From NCBI GenBank assembly GCA_038496675.1, contig CM076650.1, positions 20,140,724 to 20,204,723 on the forward strand: 64,000 nucleotides of DNA. Reading direction: 5' to 3'. Source of the DNA: Rachycentron canadum (lineage: Eukaryota; Chordata; Actinopteri; Carangiformes; Rachycentridae). Positions 1 through 13,000 of the stretch are shown in pieces (position 1 is the stretch's first letter; the number at the start of each line of letters is the position of its first letter). Under the pieces are notes generated by a model, which did not search any database, was not told where the DNA came from, and was given only the letters and a program-made list of their open reading frames with translations. Position numbers and translations under genes: made by a program.

Positions 1-1980
1 CAGTAGGACTGGGAAGCCGGCGAGCATGTGATGCTTCCGGATCTGTGCCATATGGAACAGAAGCACTGATTGGCCGCTGATAAGGCAGTGCTTTGCCGCT
101 CTCACACCAAGCCACTGTATGAGAGGAGCGGGTGTTATGTCCCCGCATGTGTGTGTCCATGTGATTGGGGCAAATTACGGCAGTAATTTTATGTGGATGA
201 GGATGATTCAGTTTAGCAGTAGTGGGATGAGAGGACGTGCCAAAATTATTATGAGTAAGTTGATCTGAAGGGACAGCTTATGATTATCAACTTTGTACAG
301 TCAGTCACACAGGATATGATGCTCACTCAGCCTGATGGTCCCAGTGATGCACAATGAAATATAAACAAAAAGTAAATTTACAGCATTTTATAGAATACAA
401 CCTCTTTAGTCTGTGTTAATGTGACTAAAAGGATTTCTTAAAATCTATTAACTAGATGTAATGTCACTGAGTAAGGGAATGCTATTGTTAAATGCAAACC
501 AGGGAGTTAATGTGCATTACTTACTGTGACAAAGAGGTTGGACGCAGGCATAGATTTAGTAACAAATGGCTTTTCTCATCCATGGTTTGGTTTGGATTAA
601 TGGACAGAGGTGTCATGTTCTGCCTCAAACTGGTTTTGCTTGTTCACCTGTGTCTCACTTTACTTAAACTGCCCTTGCAATTTTGTTTTTTTGTGACTGA
701 TATTGGGGCAGATCTTTTTCTTTTAATCCGATCATGATATATTTTGTCGGTTCTTAAACACAAAACATAATCAAACGTTTAATGTAATATTTATATGTGG
801 GACTAAGATATGCACAGAATAAACATCAATACTCACTGCAAGGACATTAAAGTTTTAACTATTCTAAACTATCTTATTCTAACAGCTGAGATCTAAATTT
901 GTCTCCAATAAGATGATCTATTTAGTTCTATTTTACTATTTTCTCTGGGGTCCTCCATTGTTTGAAAGTTGGGCCCATTTTTCTCTGCTGTTATTAATCT
1001 CTTTAACATAAAGTTATTCATACTTATTATCTAACTGACAGTTAATGGCAATGACAACATGGATGTAAACAACGCAAGTTTCAACACAAACAAAAATGAT
1101 GTCTTTGTAAATTTGATCATCACAGTGATAATGGAGAAATCCTGAATATGAACATAACTGTGTTTGTTTACAAGAAAGGTCCACAGGGTAGCATCAACTG
1201 CATACCACAACATATGCTACTGCTCATTATTTTGACTGGATGTATCACTGTAATCTGCAGCTGTACCTCCCTCTCTGTGGTATTTTGTCCTTCCAGATTT
1301 GAGATTTTGAGAGAGGAATCCAGTACCCTCTGTCATTAGGGCCTGCTGATGGCTGAGGGCCCTTAAATGGGAAGCAGATCCCTTTAAACTCTGACCCACT
1401 TCAGGCCTGAAACCCAAACGGAGGCAGACAGACAGAAATGCAGAGGGACAGGGGTTGAGAAGATGACAAAACTAGAGATCAGTATTCACAGATTTGTTGG
1501 CTCTTGATGTTACACATGTACGAAAACACAAAAACCATATCAGTTACACAGCCAAGAAGAATTAGACAAATCCACACACACCTCAAATAAATAGTATGCC
1601 TTCACATAGTGGTCAGTATTAAATGCCCTGCAGTGCTCTAACTATCCTCGGGCCTAAAACTTTTCTTATTCAGAAAACCACAACAGCAGGAGCAGCAGCA
1701 GGATGTAATAACTCACATCCCATAACCTCTTTCCATTTCATCCCTCTTCACCTTGGACGTGGTGACATAATATTCTGCAAAGATTGTACAAGTCAAATCA
1801 CTGCAGTGCCTTTGATGGTGGTGACAGTCCAAGTCCAAGGTGTTTAACTTTCAACTGCTCTGCCAGCTGACCAGAGCACAAGCTACAGAGGCCTGGGCCC
1901 TGGCCAGTGTGCCAGTGCCAGGCCAGTATCCCTGGAGTCTGAGTGCTTGGCAGGGAACCCACTGAACAGTACATAGCATG
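1..1980. other. Non-coding stretch, no gene seen
   Basis: Mixed-complexity, moderately AT-rich DNA. Open frames are under about 80 codons and overlap on both strands. No repeat family, RNA gene or strong regulatory grammar was recognised. Confidence 0.6.
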
Positions 1981-1984
1981 AAAC

Positions 1985-2160
1985 CGAGTCCGCAAAGCTC
2001 CACCTGAGAAGAGGAGAGGAGGGAGAAAGGGCATAGGAGAAGAAGTGGCAAGAGAGGAAAGATGAGATTGAGAGAGAAACTGTGTGGAAGTAGCGAGGAT
2101 GGAAAGCCGGAAAAAAAAAATCAGAAGAGGAAGAAGAGAGAAAATCAAAAGATGGGAGCA
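1985..2160. repeat. Purine-rich low-complexity tract
   Basis: The + strand is dominated by A and G (GAGGAGAGGAGGGAGAAAG-type text, an A run near 2110, then GAAGAGGAAGAAGAGAG). The reverse-strand frames here (Ser/Phe/Leu rich) are products of that composition rather than genes. Confidence 0.7.
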
Positions 2161-3395
2161 TGAATGAGCCTGTCTGGCCTTGTCTTTGTGTCCATGGCTT
2201 TTTCTGGGCTCTTTTCAAGTGACTGCGGGGCTATCCCAGTGCTGCTATTTCCCCATTAACAAGGCCCCACATCTGTTTCTCTCATTCCAGCTGCGCTTTA
2301 AGGTCCCTGAAGGTGCAGTTAAATTAGAGCCAGCACAGGTTTATAAATGTAAAATCCTCCAATAATCTGGAGCTGACATGACCCCTAATCTTCTTGCTCT
2401 AGTCAGCAGGGCGAACGGTGCTAACTAAGGCTTTGGCAGCACCAACATGTGTTTCGGCCACCAGACTTTTAAGAAGAAGGTGCAGACAAGGAGGATTTTA
2501 TGGGGGGGAACAAGTTCTTATTTGTGTGTGCTCAGCATGGTTGAGACATGTTGGTGCATAAGTCAGGTATCTGTTGTGTGTTGTTGTGTTGCTGTTTCAA
2601 TAAATAATCTAAAGAAAAAAGATCCTTAACATTTAAATAAATCACAAATGCCCAGGATATCTAACTACACTCAAACAAAACATTTTTTTATGGGTGTAGC
2701 AATTTTCTAAAAAGATGTTTTCTTGCTGCTTTTATTTACGTTATATGAATGCATCACAAAATCTTTCAAGATCAAGACAAAACCCTATGGGGATAGAAAC
2801 AGCTTATAAAGGACGGAGAGAAGAAAAGAAGGCAGAAAACCCATGTCTCTTAGCTCCAGAGGAGGGGGTTTCACTAAACTAGCCTGTCTAATGCAATTAA
2901 TCTAATTGGAGCCGGCGTAAAGTGACAAATTACTACCTTTCACACTAGGGACTAAGAGGGAACCTCTAGAGATGGATGTGGGAAAGGATACCCAGGTAGT
3001 TAATGTTATATCTTTTAATTCCATCTTAAACTCTATTGTAAATGGTAGAAAAAAACAGTCCATTAGATAAAAATCATGTGCCATTATCCATTAAGCTTTA
3101 TTCAGCATGTGTTAAAGCATGTATTCATTTTGATGAATATGTATAGTTTATAGACTGTCGATGATTCTGGGCTACAAATAACAGCAGATGATATCCCTAT
3201 AACATGAATATATTGACAACAAATAATTCTTAAGAGGCTAAATGTTAAGCATTAGTAATTTTTTCATTTGCATTCACTGATCATCAACGACATTCATATA
3301 CCTCGCTCAGCCTCTGATACTGTGTCATAGTATCGGTATCAGCAGCTCTGCCCTATTTGCTTGGATCTGCATGCATTTACACTTGACATTTGAGT
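2161..3395. other. Non-coding stretch, no gene seen
   Basis: No convincing gene. A 48-base open segment at 2291-2338 lies between a good acceptor-like sequence (TTCTCTCATTCCAG) and a weak donor (CAG/GTTTAT), but its 16-residue peptide is not recognised. An AT-rich motif cluster (GCAATTAATCTAATTGGAG) sits near 2893-2911. Confidence 0.5.
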
Positions 3396-3399
3396 TTTT

Positions 3400-3860
3400 G
3401 ATTTAATCTCAGAACATATGCACACGAACTCTGCATATTTCAGTGAAATTGTGTTAATGCGTGCCCTTTTCTATAACCTTGATTACTTGCTGTGGTATCA
3501 GAAAACCTTTTTGCGGACATTGATTTCTGCCCGGGGCCATGCTACTGAACCTGGAGCAGCCTATCTCAGCGGATATAATGAACTTAAAGAAAGCATAGCT
3601 ATTACCGAAACCTCTGACATTCTGACATTATCAAATGCCTTGGCTAAAACGCACATATGGAACAAAAATTCACTGTGATATACATATGATTTGCATGCCA
3701 TTTCCATAAGTGATGGGAAGTTGCACATCATCCCCTTTCACTTTGCAGGTGTTGATCTCGATCATTACGTAAAAGTTTTAATTGGATTTTATAGCTGCCT
3801 AAGTCAAGTGCTGTTGAAGTATTTATGTAAATTGGAAACCATCCAATTTCAAGAGTGTTT
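3400..3860. promoter_or_regulatory. Enhancer-like high-complexity patch (candidate)
   Basis: Non-repetitive sequence with ATTTGCAT-type octamer text near 3689 and homeodomain-like TTTTAATTGGATTTTATAG at 3776-3794. An 86-codon open frame (3418-3678, +) and a following one start inside it, but neither resembles a known protein, so they may be chance frames in non-coding DNA. Regulatory status is inferred from composition only. Confidence 0.2.
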
Positions 3861-3874
3861 TTTTTTTTTTTTAG

Positions 3875-5635
3875 AAACAATTGTTGTGGTCCGTGAAATT
3901 CCAGATTTGTGTGATTCCACTTACCGACGAAAACCATGAACTCTGAACCTAATAATTGTTCTAAATTGTGACCTGTGACCTGTTTGAGCTCGTGAAAAAG
4001 CAGAGAAGGAGGCATCCAGAGGTGGAATGCTCTCTGCCGTTTCATTCCCAAGGCAGGTACTAACGTGCTCCAAGTGAGGACCTCACTGACCCAAAAATGC
4101 ATCTAATGCTCTGAGTGCTGGTCCACCCAAATGCTCCCCTTTTAATTTCCCCTTCATAGACCTTGGTTTTCCTTTCTCTCTTTTTACAGTGTTTCTGTTA
4201 ACTGCTCTCTTCATCCTTCTCTTCTTTAGTCGCTCAAAGTCCATCCCCCTCTGTCACCTTCACTCCAACCTCCACACCCCCCTCCCCCCCTCCTCTCTTT
4301 CTCTCTCTGTCTGGAGAGGAAACGGTGGCCATTAAACGTGTCTGCTGGGGTCTGGGGGTCTGGAGAACAACCGTCACATTGTGTGACCCCGCCTTGGACC
4401 CCAGACGGACTAATGAATAAGGGTAACCCACCACCACCTCTTTCTCCATCCTCAACCCACCCCCCCTCCGTCCGTTCATGCCAGACCCCTGGTAGGTAAT
4501 TCCCCCACTTCTTTCACAGGGTCCCAGACATCTCCCGCGGCCTTTGACTGAGGGCTTATCTTTTCAGAGGGAAATGTGTGTCATTTGGGGTTTAAGGAAA
4601 AAGCAAAACAAAAACATTGTCACTAGCATACAGTTCAACCACCCCTCCACCCCCACCTCACCATCCCCAAACCCACAGTCCTTCACTTCTTTCCCCTCTC
4701 TTCCAAAACTTGCAGGGTCTGGACGCAGGCTTAAGGAAATAGTGTGAGACATCTACAGTGTCTCCAATTATCTTGAGGAATATGTAAATAGGTGAAGAGA
4801 CTGTGGTAGGATTATATGCAACTGGCAGCGGCTCATGACATGAGGTGGACAAAAGGCTCGGTGGAAAACAGGATTATTCTAACACAGAGGCACCAATATA
4901 TTACCAAGATGCATTCGGAACCTAATTATACAATAAAACTACTCTAAAAAAACTGAGCAAAACAAATTCAAAACATAATATACAAACTATATCAGGGGCA
5001 TGTTCCAAATACCACAAAAAAGTCCATATAACTGTGATGTATTTTCAAAGAATAGCACAATATCATGGCATTTTACATGTTCTTGGTCTGATCATTTGTG
5101 CACTGACAAACAAAATCCATAGCCATGAAAAAAGAAAATGGTCCATCTTTTTGTTCTGAGACACCCACGCTAGCAGTCGACTCTTCAATAACCACATGAA
5201 TAACACAAAGCACTGGTGCTCCTCTGAAAGGCAACCATGTATCCCTAGGAGATTTAACAATGGTGACATGTGTAAGCTCAATGCATACAAAATATCTCTC
5301 CTCTGCTCTGTCTTCTCCCTCTGTTCTCTTTCTCTTTTCTTCTTCTGTCATGTTTGTCTTACATGGTGCCTGCCCACAGCAAATCTGAGCATCATTTCAC
5401 AACACTCAGCAATTCAGAGTGGTCTCATTATTAGTATTTCTTCAGTAGCTTTGTAGCTAAAGTACTTGCACTTACGGCTAATGTATTCTGTGCACACCAA
5501 GACTGACTGCTGCTATCAAAGGACTTGCCTGAACGGCAGTAATAACTGGAAAATTATTTCTGATAGCCTGAAACAATCTTCCAAATCATCACAGAACTTT
5601 ATTAAAATAATATCAAATCAAATTAGCCAGCGTCC
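3875..5635. other. Non-coding stretch with pyrimidine-rich segments
   Basis: C/T-rich runs occur at about 4240-4315 and 4440-4480, and around 5300-5345. Otherwise ordinary non-coding DNA. Frames read through the C-rich runs give low-complexity Pro/Ser or Gly/Arg peptides and are rejected as genes. Confidence 0.55.
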
Positions 5636-5639
5636 CCCT

Positions 5640-5775
5640 GTAATGAATTAAGTAAAGGGTTATGCCAGCATTAATCCCATCATGCTTGGAGGCATGGGGG
5701 TGTTGGGAGCGTTTAATAAACCAGTCAGTCCCTTCAAGCAGCAGGGCCAGCTTCAGATCCACCATCCGCCCTGAT
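5640..5775. promoter_or_regulatory. Enhancer-like patch (candidate)
   Basis: High-complexity sequence including AGCATTAATCCCATCATG, which holds a TAATCCC (bicoid/OTX-type homeodomain) site on the + strand near 5671, and GCGTTTAATAAACC near 5709. It stands out between plain DNA and the pyrimidine belt that follows. No conservation data are available. Confidence 0.2.
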
Positions 5776-5799
5776 GCCCGCTCTGGAGAGGGAAACACA

Positions 5800-6035
5800 T
5801 CAAAAGACTTCCTCTCCCCTCACTTTCTCTCTACCCGTCATCCCCTCCCACCCTCCTCCTTCCCTCTTCCTTTATTTTCCCCATCCCGCATCTCTCTCAC
5901 TCTTGCTTGTCTCCCTCTTTTCCACTCTCTCTCTTTTTTCTTTCTCATTCCCCCTGAAACTATCCTCAACCCTCCCTGTGTCTTTCTAAATAATCTGTCG
6001 CTCCCCCCACCCCCATATTCCAATGCTCCATTGTG
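5800..6035. repeat. Long polypyrimidine belt
   Basis: Over 200 bases that are overwhelmingly C and T on the + strand (for example CCCTCCCACCCTCCTCCTT), with isolated purine interruptions. Such tracts can adopt triplex (H-DNA) forms. The 134-codon + strand frame through it (Pro/Leu/Ser rich) is a composition artefact. Confidence 0.75.
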
Positions 6036-6164
6036 CCTGTGGGTGAGATTATTCATACGGGGGTGAATCTTGGTGGAATCTCAGAAGGCTGGTGATAAGT
6101 GGTGGAGCCCATTGGGACGGCTTGGCTTGTCCTCCCAGTGCAGTCTTTCCTTCCAAGCCGTTGC

Positions 6165-6166
<2 letters not shown>

Positions 6167-6223
<57 letters not shown>

Positions 6224-6229
6224 GAGAGG
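6167..6229. repeat. (GA)n microsatellite
   Basis: Uninterrupted AG dinucleotides to about 6213, then imperfect AAAGAGAG units. It gives Arg-Glu and Leu-Ser repeat peptides in overlapping frames, which are not genes. Confidence 0.97.
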
Positions 6230-7695
6230 AATGAGACGAAATCAAATAGGTCACTCTTTAGCCATGGAAAGACAGGTATTTTGGATGTTACGGTGTCCAA
6301 ATATCACTGAATGGCTCTGAAGATGTTACAGTCGGCACTTTTTATTCAGTTGAACATGGGAAAAAATGCATATTGGATCCAGCCACAATCATGCATTGAA
6401 ATTAAAATTGTCACTGTATAAGCACAAAACCACAGGTCTTGTACTAATGGCAAGTATTTGTATGATGCTGTCAAGTTCATGCTCTGCTGCCCTCAGTATA
6501 CCAGCATACTGGTGTTATCTTTGCTAAAGCAAAATGGGGGAAATGGGCTGAACAGATAATTGCAGCACATAACAATCGGACAAGGTAATGTGGGGAAACA
6601 TTTAGGATGAAATAGAACACAACTGTTGTACTAACTAATAAAGATTGTTTGCCTTTGTAAAATACAGCTTCCACATAGTAACGTTAGCTTGTCATTGGAG
6701 GAAGGCAATGGAGGTGCCACGAGGTGAACTATTCAACAATGTAGTTCATTATGTGGCTACATGAGTTGTGTTCAAGTAAATTCAAATAAATTATGTTTGT
6801 AAGAAATAAATCTAAATATTTGAAAGATTTGCATTTTGTTTAAAATATTATTTCCCTAATCATGTTCACCGTTCCTATTAGTGACAAAGTGTAATTGCTA
6901 AACTGAATTTACATGGAAGGTATTATTGAAATCATAGTATGGCCATCCATATTGCAGGAGCTGCATTTTGTTTGACAATGTCAAAATGTAATATAAATAA
7001 GGCTTTGTGGTGCATTATGTCTCAGCATTGTGAGACGCTTCTGCCTGCATATCATATTCTCTAGATTTGTAGCTTTGTTGGAGCTTTTTCAAATGAAAAT
7101 TGTTTTATTCATTGGAGGAAATTCTGGAGGGTCACTCTCACCTGAATGCTAAATACTGCACCATGTCAGCTCACATGTGGGCAGTGCCTTTGTATTTAAA
7201 CATTGGGAAGGCCAATGGTATAACAGGAGGGACTCAAATGCACTAACATCCCACTTTCTCAGACTGCTCTCCAAAAGTGAAACAGAGACATTGAGATAAC
7301 ATTACACACAGTGGGGGTTTGACTTTTTTCTATGCTCAGGACACCATTTCACCACTTTATCTTTACATAAAAAATTGTTATTTACCAGGCCATGTATTGA
7401 TTAGAACATGAGGAGTCAGACAGGTTTTTGACAAACACCCAGCCAAACCGGAGGAGAAATCACAGGCAAATATTCACAGACCAAGTCATTAGCTCATCTT
7501 TGACCTGTGCTTGTGACATTTGTTTGTTCAGTTGTTTTACAGTTTTCTTGTGATTATTACCAACATTTGAGCGGCATTTAGTTTTGGTTTTGATCAAATA
7601 AAGTGGATCACATACTCAGGTTAAATGAGCTCTCTCACTGCCTGACAATTAATTTCAGATGTCGCTGTGGTTTGACGAGTACAATTTTATAATTA
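6230..7695. other. AT-rich non-coding stretch
   Basis: No gene, recognised repeat or RNA. The sequence is AT-rich from about 6780 to 7120. Confidence 0.6.
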
Positions 7696-7699
7696 CATT

Positions 7700-7721
7700 T
7701 TATATATATATATATATATAT
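7700..7721. repeat. (TA)n microsatellite
   Basis: About eleven TA units, flanked by AATTACATTT and GCAATAAATAC. Confidence 0.95.
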
Positions 7722-8290
7722 GCAATAAATACAGTTACATTTTCAGCACATAAACATATAACAGTTTCACAGCTATCATTTACATGGCATGTGCCATGCA
7801 GGTGCTTTGATTATTATGGCCACTGCCAGGATCAACAATATGCCTCAGCTCTTCCAATTTCACCCACATTCATTCCTGAAGTTTCTATCTCATCTTTTTC
7901 TTTCTCTCTCTGTCTCTGAGCAGCTCACCCATAACCACCACAGCCACTCCTCATAAACGTTTTTGGACAGGATTCTCTGGTCCTGTTGCTGCTTGGCGGC
8001 AGAGGTCTGGAGGCGGGTCACTGTGTACCATGCAGGCGGAGGTGAGATAGCATCTTCAGGTGGAAGGGCATGGATGGCAGACAAAGTGAAGGCAGAGGTA
8101 ATGTTTGATGTAGGGCACTGTCCATGAGGCAGGCCCACAGGCTAGCCAAATTTTTGACAGGCTATTCAAATTCTTCACCTGCCTTGGAATATGTCAAGGC
8201 ATGCCTTGATACAAGATCTTGGGAGTTATTCAGTGCATAGCTTGTGTGTATGTATGTGTGTGTATGCTTTGATGGGCATCACTGATAACC
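7722..8290. other. Non-coding stretch, no gene seen
   Basis: Ordinary sequence. Short frames near 7890-8138 on the minus strand show no recognisable domain. Confidence 0.55.
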
Positions 8291-8292
8291 TT

Positions 8293-8314
8293 AACCCCCA
8301 CCCCCCCCACCCCC

Positions 8315-8346
<32 letters not shown>
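8293..8346. repeat. C-run followed by (CA)n microsatellite
   Basis: C-rich runs broken by single A bases (to about 8317) lead directly into about 14 CA units ending at 8346. Confidence 0.95.
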
Positions 8347-8350
<4 letters not shown>

Positions 8351-8502
8351 TACAGCCCCCCCTCTGTTTCCATGTGTCTTCAATGTGTGAGAAAGTATGG
8401 GTGAGAGAGGGAGGGGTCACCACGCTGTTTCCCCTCAGGAGGGTTTGTCCTGTGCCATCTGGCACCTCAGATGCATGGGCACAAGAGCAGGAGGGGGGCC
8501 TC

Positions 8503-8574
8503 TGTGTGTGTGTGTGTGTATGTTTGTGGTTGCGGGTGGGGTGTGTGTTTGTGTGTGTATGTATGTGTGTGTAT
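8503..8574. repeat. Interrupted (GT)n tract
   Basis: GT dinucleotides at 8503-8518, then a G-rich interruption and further GT/GTAT units to about 8574. The orientation is opposite to the CA tract at 8318-8346, so the two are imperfect complements about 155 bases apart. Confidence 0.9.
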
Positions 8575-9745
8575 ATGGGGGGTAATCTTGATATTATGAT
8601 ACTATGTCCCTTTTATGTGACCCCCCCACATTTCAGCTCCTCAACATCCCGTACTTATGTTTTCTTTCATTCACTTTTTTTTGTCTTCCTCTCTCTTTCG
8701 TCATTCTCCTCCCCGCTCTAAAAAGTTCAAACCATGATGGGAAACTACTTTTTTTTGCACACAGATGACCCCTCCTTCCTTTCCTGCCTTTTGTTCTTTC
8801 TAATCAATTTCTCACATAGCTTCTTCACCTTCTTCACTCTTTTTGACATTTTTGTTGCTGCCCCTTCATTCCTTCCTCATTTTCCCACTTTCTACCCCTT
8901 TCTTCCACACCACCCTCGAATCTCCTCTCCGCTGTGCATGGTGCATGGCAACAGCTCGACCAGCTGATGAGGGCCAGTTAGAGATCTCACCCAACCTTGA
9001 CACCCACAGCTGCAGTCCACACACACACACATAAGGGAGGGGAAGGATTGGGGGCATTGCGCTATGTAAAATAATCACAATGCATTTACATTCATTGTGG
9101 TGTAGATTTGTTGCTATAATAAGGCTGTGGAGAAATCATGAATATTCACACACACTTTAAGCAATTATGATAATCGACATTATTCCTTGCCTCACCGCTA
9201 TCTGTCAGAGAAGATGGCAGCAGAGGCGGGAAAAGTAGGTTGGAATAGTCTGCAGTTTTACACTCTGGAAATGATATTACGCTTTTTTCTTTTCTGATGA
9301 TCCATTTTCCCTCTCTCCTTCCATGTCCGCCTTGCTCTGTTCTTTTGTATCTTTGTTCCTCTGTTCTCCCTCCGCCATCTCCCTCTCTCCTCATATTTTA
9401 CTCCCTTCTTCTTCTAGGCTTGTTCTGTGCTAAAGTCCATTGTGCTGTATGAAGAGGAGGGGTAGGATCCCGGAGTGAGAATGGCCCCTGGGTGCTACAG
9501 AGCTGGCAGCAGTGTTGGTCTAATCTTCCGGGTCAGGCCTGGCGCTTTCATCTTCTCTCACTTGGAGCCCCTTGTGTTTGATGTGAACTTAGCCCAGGAA
9601 TAACCGTTCCTTTCTTCTCTGCTAACCTGGCCCTGGAGAAGGGGAAAGCACTTTGTTGTTATCCTAGGAGCCAAACAATGCTGGAAGGAGTGCAGAAAAC
9701 CTTAATGAAAGGCTTTTGATCCACACTGATATTAAAGTGAGAACC
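8575..9745. other. Non-coding stretch, pyrimidine-rich in part
   Basis: C/T-rich text at about 8660-8935 and 9285-9415, with a short CA run at 9019-9031. No gene or family recognised. Confidence 0.55.
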
Positions 9746-9747
9746 TT

Positions 9748-9765
9748 GAGAGAGAGAGAGAGAGT
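9748..9765. repeat. Short (GA)n microsatellite
   Basis: Eight to nine GA units in otherwise plain sequence. Confidence 0.9.
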
Positions 9766-9959
9766 ATGTGTGAAGGACCAAAATAAAGAAAAAGTGCAGA
9801 AATCGCAGAAATCAAAATGCAAATTGCATCGGAATGGTTAAATGGAGTTTTCCTTTAATTCACACCCTTTGAAATTAATTATTTTAGATTTGCCTGCATT
9901 TGTTTCAAGTTTGAAGGAGAAAGAATAAAGGAGCAATCTCATTTATTGTAGAAGTGGAA

Positions 9960-10080
9960 TTTAAATTAGCACATGGAGCCTTGCGGGGTTTTAACGATTA
10001 ATTTTCTCTGGTCTGCACCATGCAAAACAATTTCTCGACTTTACACAATTAAAGCCAAGAATTTCTGCGTCACATGTTGT
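9960..10080. promoter_or_regulatory. Enhancer-like patch (candidate)
   Basis: Compact set of homeodomain-type sites: AAATTAGC at 9963, ACGATTAATTTTC near 9994, and CACAATTAAAGCC near 10045, with AAACAATTTC (SOX-like ACAAT) between them. High complexity and no repeat. Regulatory role is inferred from motifs only. Confidence 0.25.
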
Positions 10081-10084
10081 AAAG

Positions 10085-13000
10085 GCCTTTTTTCTGAATG
10101 TACAGTATGTTGTGTACATTACTGCTGCACCATAACAACTGCCCAGATGTTATCTTCCCTTGAACACATGGACTGACCCTGCCCCTTGACCTTGCGACCT
10201 TCTGTGCATGTGCTGCTGGTCTCATACAACAGCAGGAGGATGCACTGGTGTTTAAAAAGCAACTTGTGGATCATTGCAGTAATTTAGTGCTCTCTGCTGG
10301 GCTGTTGGACAAGATTTCCTTAATGCCAGTTCAACAGCGGTTTCACATTTACTAAAACGTCATCTTTTCACCCTCAACTTGAAAGTGTCAAAGCTAAACC
10401 TTTTCAACCTACAATTTGAAAATGAAGTTGAACCCAAAGGCCAAAAAAACAAGTCACAAACAAACCTCTCTTATAGGAGGAAGGAAATGCACCTTGGTAT
10501 TCGACATGCTTGCTGCCATGGTGATAGCCCAAACCTCTGTGCAACAGCAGCACATTAACCCCTCTTGACCCTCTATTCTCACCTGTGATAAAAGGGGAGG
10601 AAGAGAAGGAGGAGGTGCCCCCCTTTCCACTGCTCCGCACTTTTGAGTACCCGGGCACCAGCAGGCCCTTGAGAGCCCACGGTCATTAGGAGCGCTTTAT
10701 TCTTGGAGAGGTAGAGAAAGGGAGAGAAGAGGAAAAAGGAGAGGAGGAAGAGGAGCATTGAGCCTGAAAGATAATGTATGGTCAAGGCTGGAGACTTGTG
10801 GGCACTGGATGAAGAGAGGGTCGAGAGAGAGGCAGTGCTTTCATACAGAAGCACTGAGCAAGCCAGCTGCTTTTGGGTTTTTGTTTGTCTTTCTTTCTAA
10901 GTAAAGAAAGGTAGGGGAAAGAGCTATGGATAATTGGTCTAGGGCGCTGACTTACACACAGAGCTGTGGACACAGGATATAGAGTTTCAAAGTCTTTGTT
11001 CCTCATCTTACCTATTGGCCGGGCTCATGTTTTGTCTGCTGAAGATGGAAAAAACCTTTTTCATTGCTTGCCTAGGGTGCATGAAGTTTGGGTGACCTAA
11101 AGAAAAAATAAGACTATTAAGAATGCATGTATAATTTGAACATTATTTCTCCCATCTTTGCATACACACAAAGAGTCTAACCTCACACATAAGAGGGTAG
11201 CGTGCAGTGACACCCTCTTGACAAAAAACACTGGCTCTTTCCCATTGACCAGCAGCACTGGGGGGCTAACCTAAACTTTCACTGGGAGCTAATCCCTCTG
11301 ATAATCAATAATAAAGACTAGCTTTCATCTCAGCTGGGGTCTTGATAAAGTTCAGAGGCCATGAATGATTGAATAGTGCGAATATGTTCCTGAGAGGTAA
11401 TGGAGGCAAAAAAAAAAAAGGCGTTCCCCAAAAATAACTGGGCAAAGCTTATGCACAATCTGATGATATGATGAAAATAAATGAATAATGCATTGGCTAT
11501 CAATGAGGGAGCAGAAGACGCATTGCTTCAGGCCATGGTTAAGCCTCTATTCATAAAGAGAAGACAGACACAAAGGCCCAAGGACTGTGGGAGTCCACCA
11601 TCGGGGAGGGAGGAATGAGGACACTAATTTTAAGACGAAAACTGTTTTGTTTTGCCTCCTCATCATGTGGTTTCTCTTATTCTGTTCATATTTTTAATAA
11701 TTAGATGTGTTGCTAAGATTGTTATTCTTTTACAGTCGGATTAGCCCTAAGAAGCCAGGATGTGCAAGTGAAGATGCAGGATTAGGGAGACAAACACATG
11801 TTTAGTGCACTCGCCTATTGTTATTCTCACCCTTTATCTGAAATTCCCAAATGTTCCTTTCACCCAGGCTGGTTATTATAATTATTTTTGTCCTGTTCCT
11901 AATAAAAAGAGTAATTTCTGAGAATATGTTTTTAAGTTGTATGAGAATACTTGTGTGCCTTTTAAAATACATTACAACTGGTTAATATTCTAATTTATTA
12001 AGTGTCATGATCTTTGCTAACCCGATGCAGCATACGTTAATAAAAACACACACACAAAAAAGTGCTTCACATAAAGAAGGCCAACTTGAATACAGGCCAG
12101 ATTAAGGAGGGGAGACAAGGATATCACTGTGTCTTGAAACATGCAGAGAGAGCAGAATTGGGGTTCTTTTTCCCCTTTTGGGCAGCCTGCGAATAAAGAT
12201 GTCTGGGGCTGTTGGTTATTGATCAACCAGTACTTGGAGAACAAAGAGTTAATCCTCATGAAGGCTCAGAGTGAGTGCTCTCTTAAGTTATTAGAGTCTG
12301 AAATGTCTGCTTTTATCTGTGTTTCCCTCACTTATCTCAACATTTTTTCCTCATATTTAACCCTGAAGGATGAATACCCAGTTTAGCCAACTATGTGACC
12401 CAAGGCCAATTTGCAATTCATAACTGCAGTCCTGTTTACCTGACACTGGGATGGCCAGTCTCTATTATTAGCCACTGTTGGTTCAGGAACAATGCACAGT
12501 GAAGGATGCTCAAGCTTTGATAATGGCAAGAAGAATCTTTTCAACCAGACATTTAATCATGTTTTTTTTTGTTTTTTTTTTTACTACTGCAGAATCAAAC
12601 AGCACTAGTTTTAAACTGCCTTGTTTCTGAAAAATAATATTTTTTTGTCAGTATCCACTATTATCAAGTCATTAAAACCACTGGGTTTAAGCTACATTTG
12701 GTTTTACCTGGCATTGCTACCTACCGTTGCTACCTACATAACCTCTCTTTTTCATTTACTCTGTTTTCCTTGAGGTGACAATCTTTCACAATGTTTTTAA
12801 TTTTTTTTTTTCAAGTCTTTTAACTCAAGGATGGTTATGTTTTCCTGATCTTTTACTGCTGCTAAAAACATTCTCTTGTGATTCTATTAACATTTACGTG
12901 GAATAAGCAAACATGAAAATTATACATATAATATTAATATTAATCATCAATCTGTAGAGTTTAGTGTATTGATTGTTGAGAAGTCTGTGTCCTCTCATTT

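Noticed and set aside
2291..2338. 48-base possible micro-exon (good acceptor, in-frame)
   Set aside because: Weak donor, tiny size and unrecognised peptide; such matches arise often by chance in this much DNA.
5662..6066. 134-codon + strand frame
   Set aside because: It reads through the polypyrimidine belt and is Ser/Pro/Leu low-complexity with no domain.
8191..8721. 176-codon + strand frame
   Set aside because: Made largely of CA and GT microsatellite translation (His/Thr and Cys/Val repeats).
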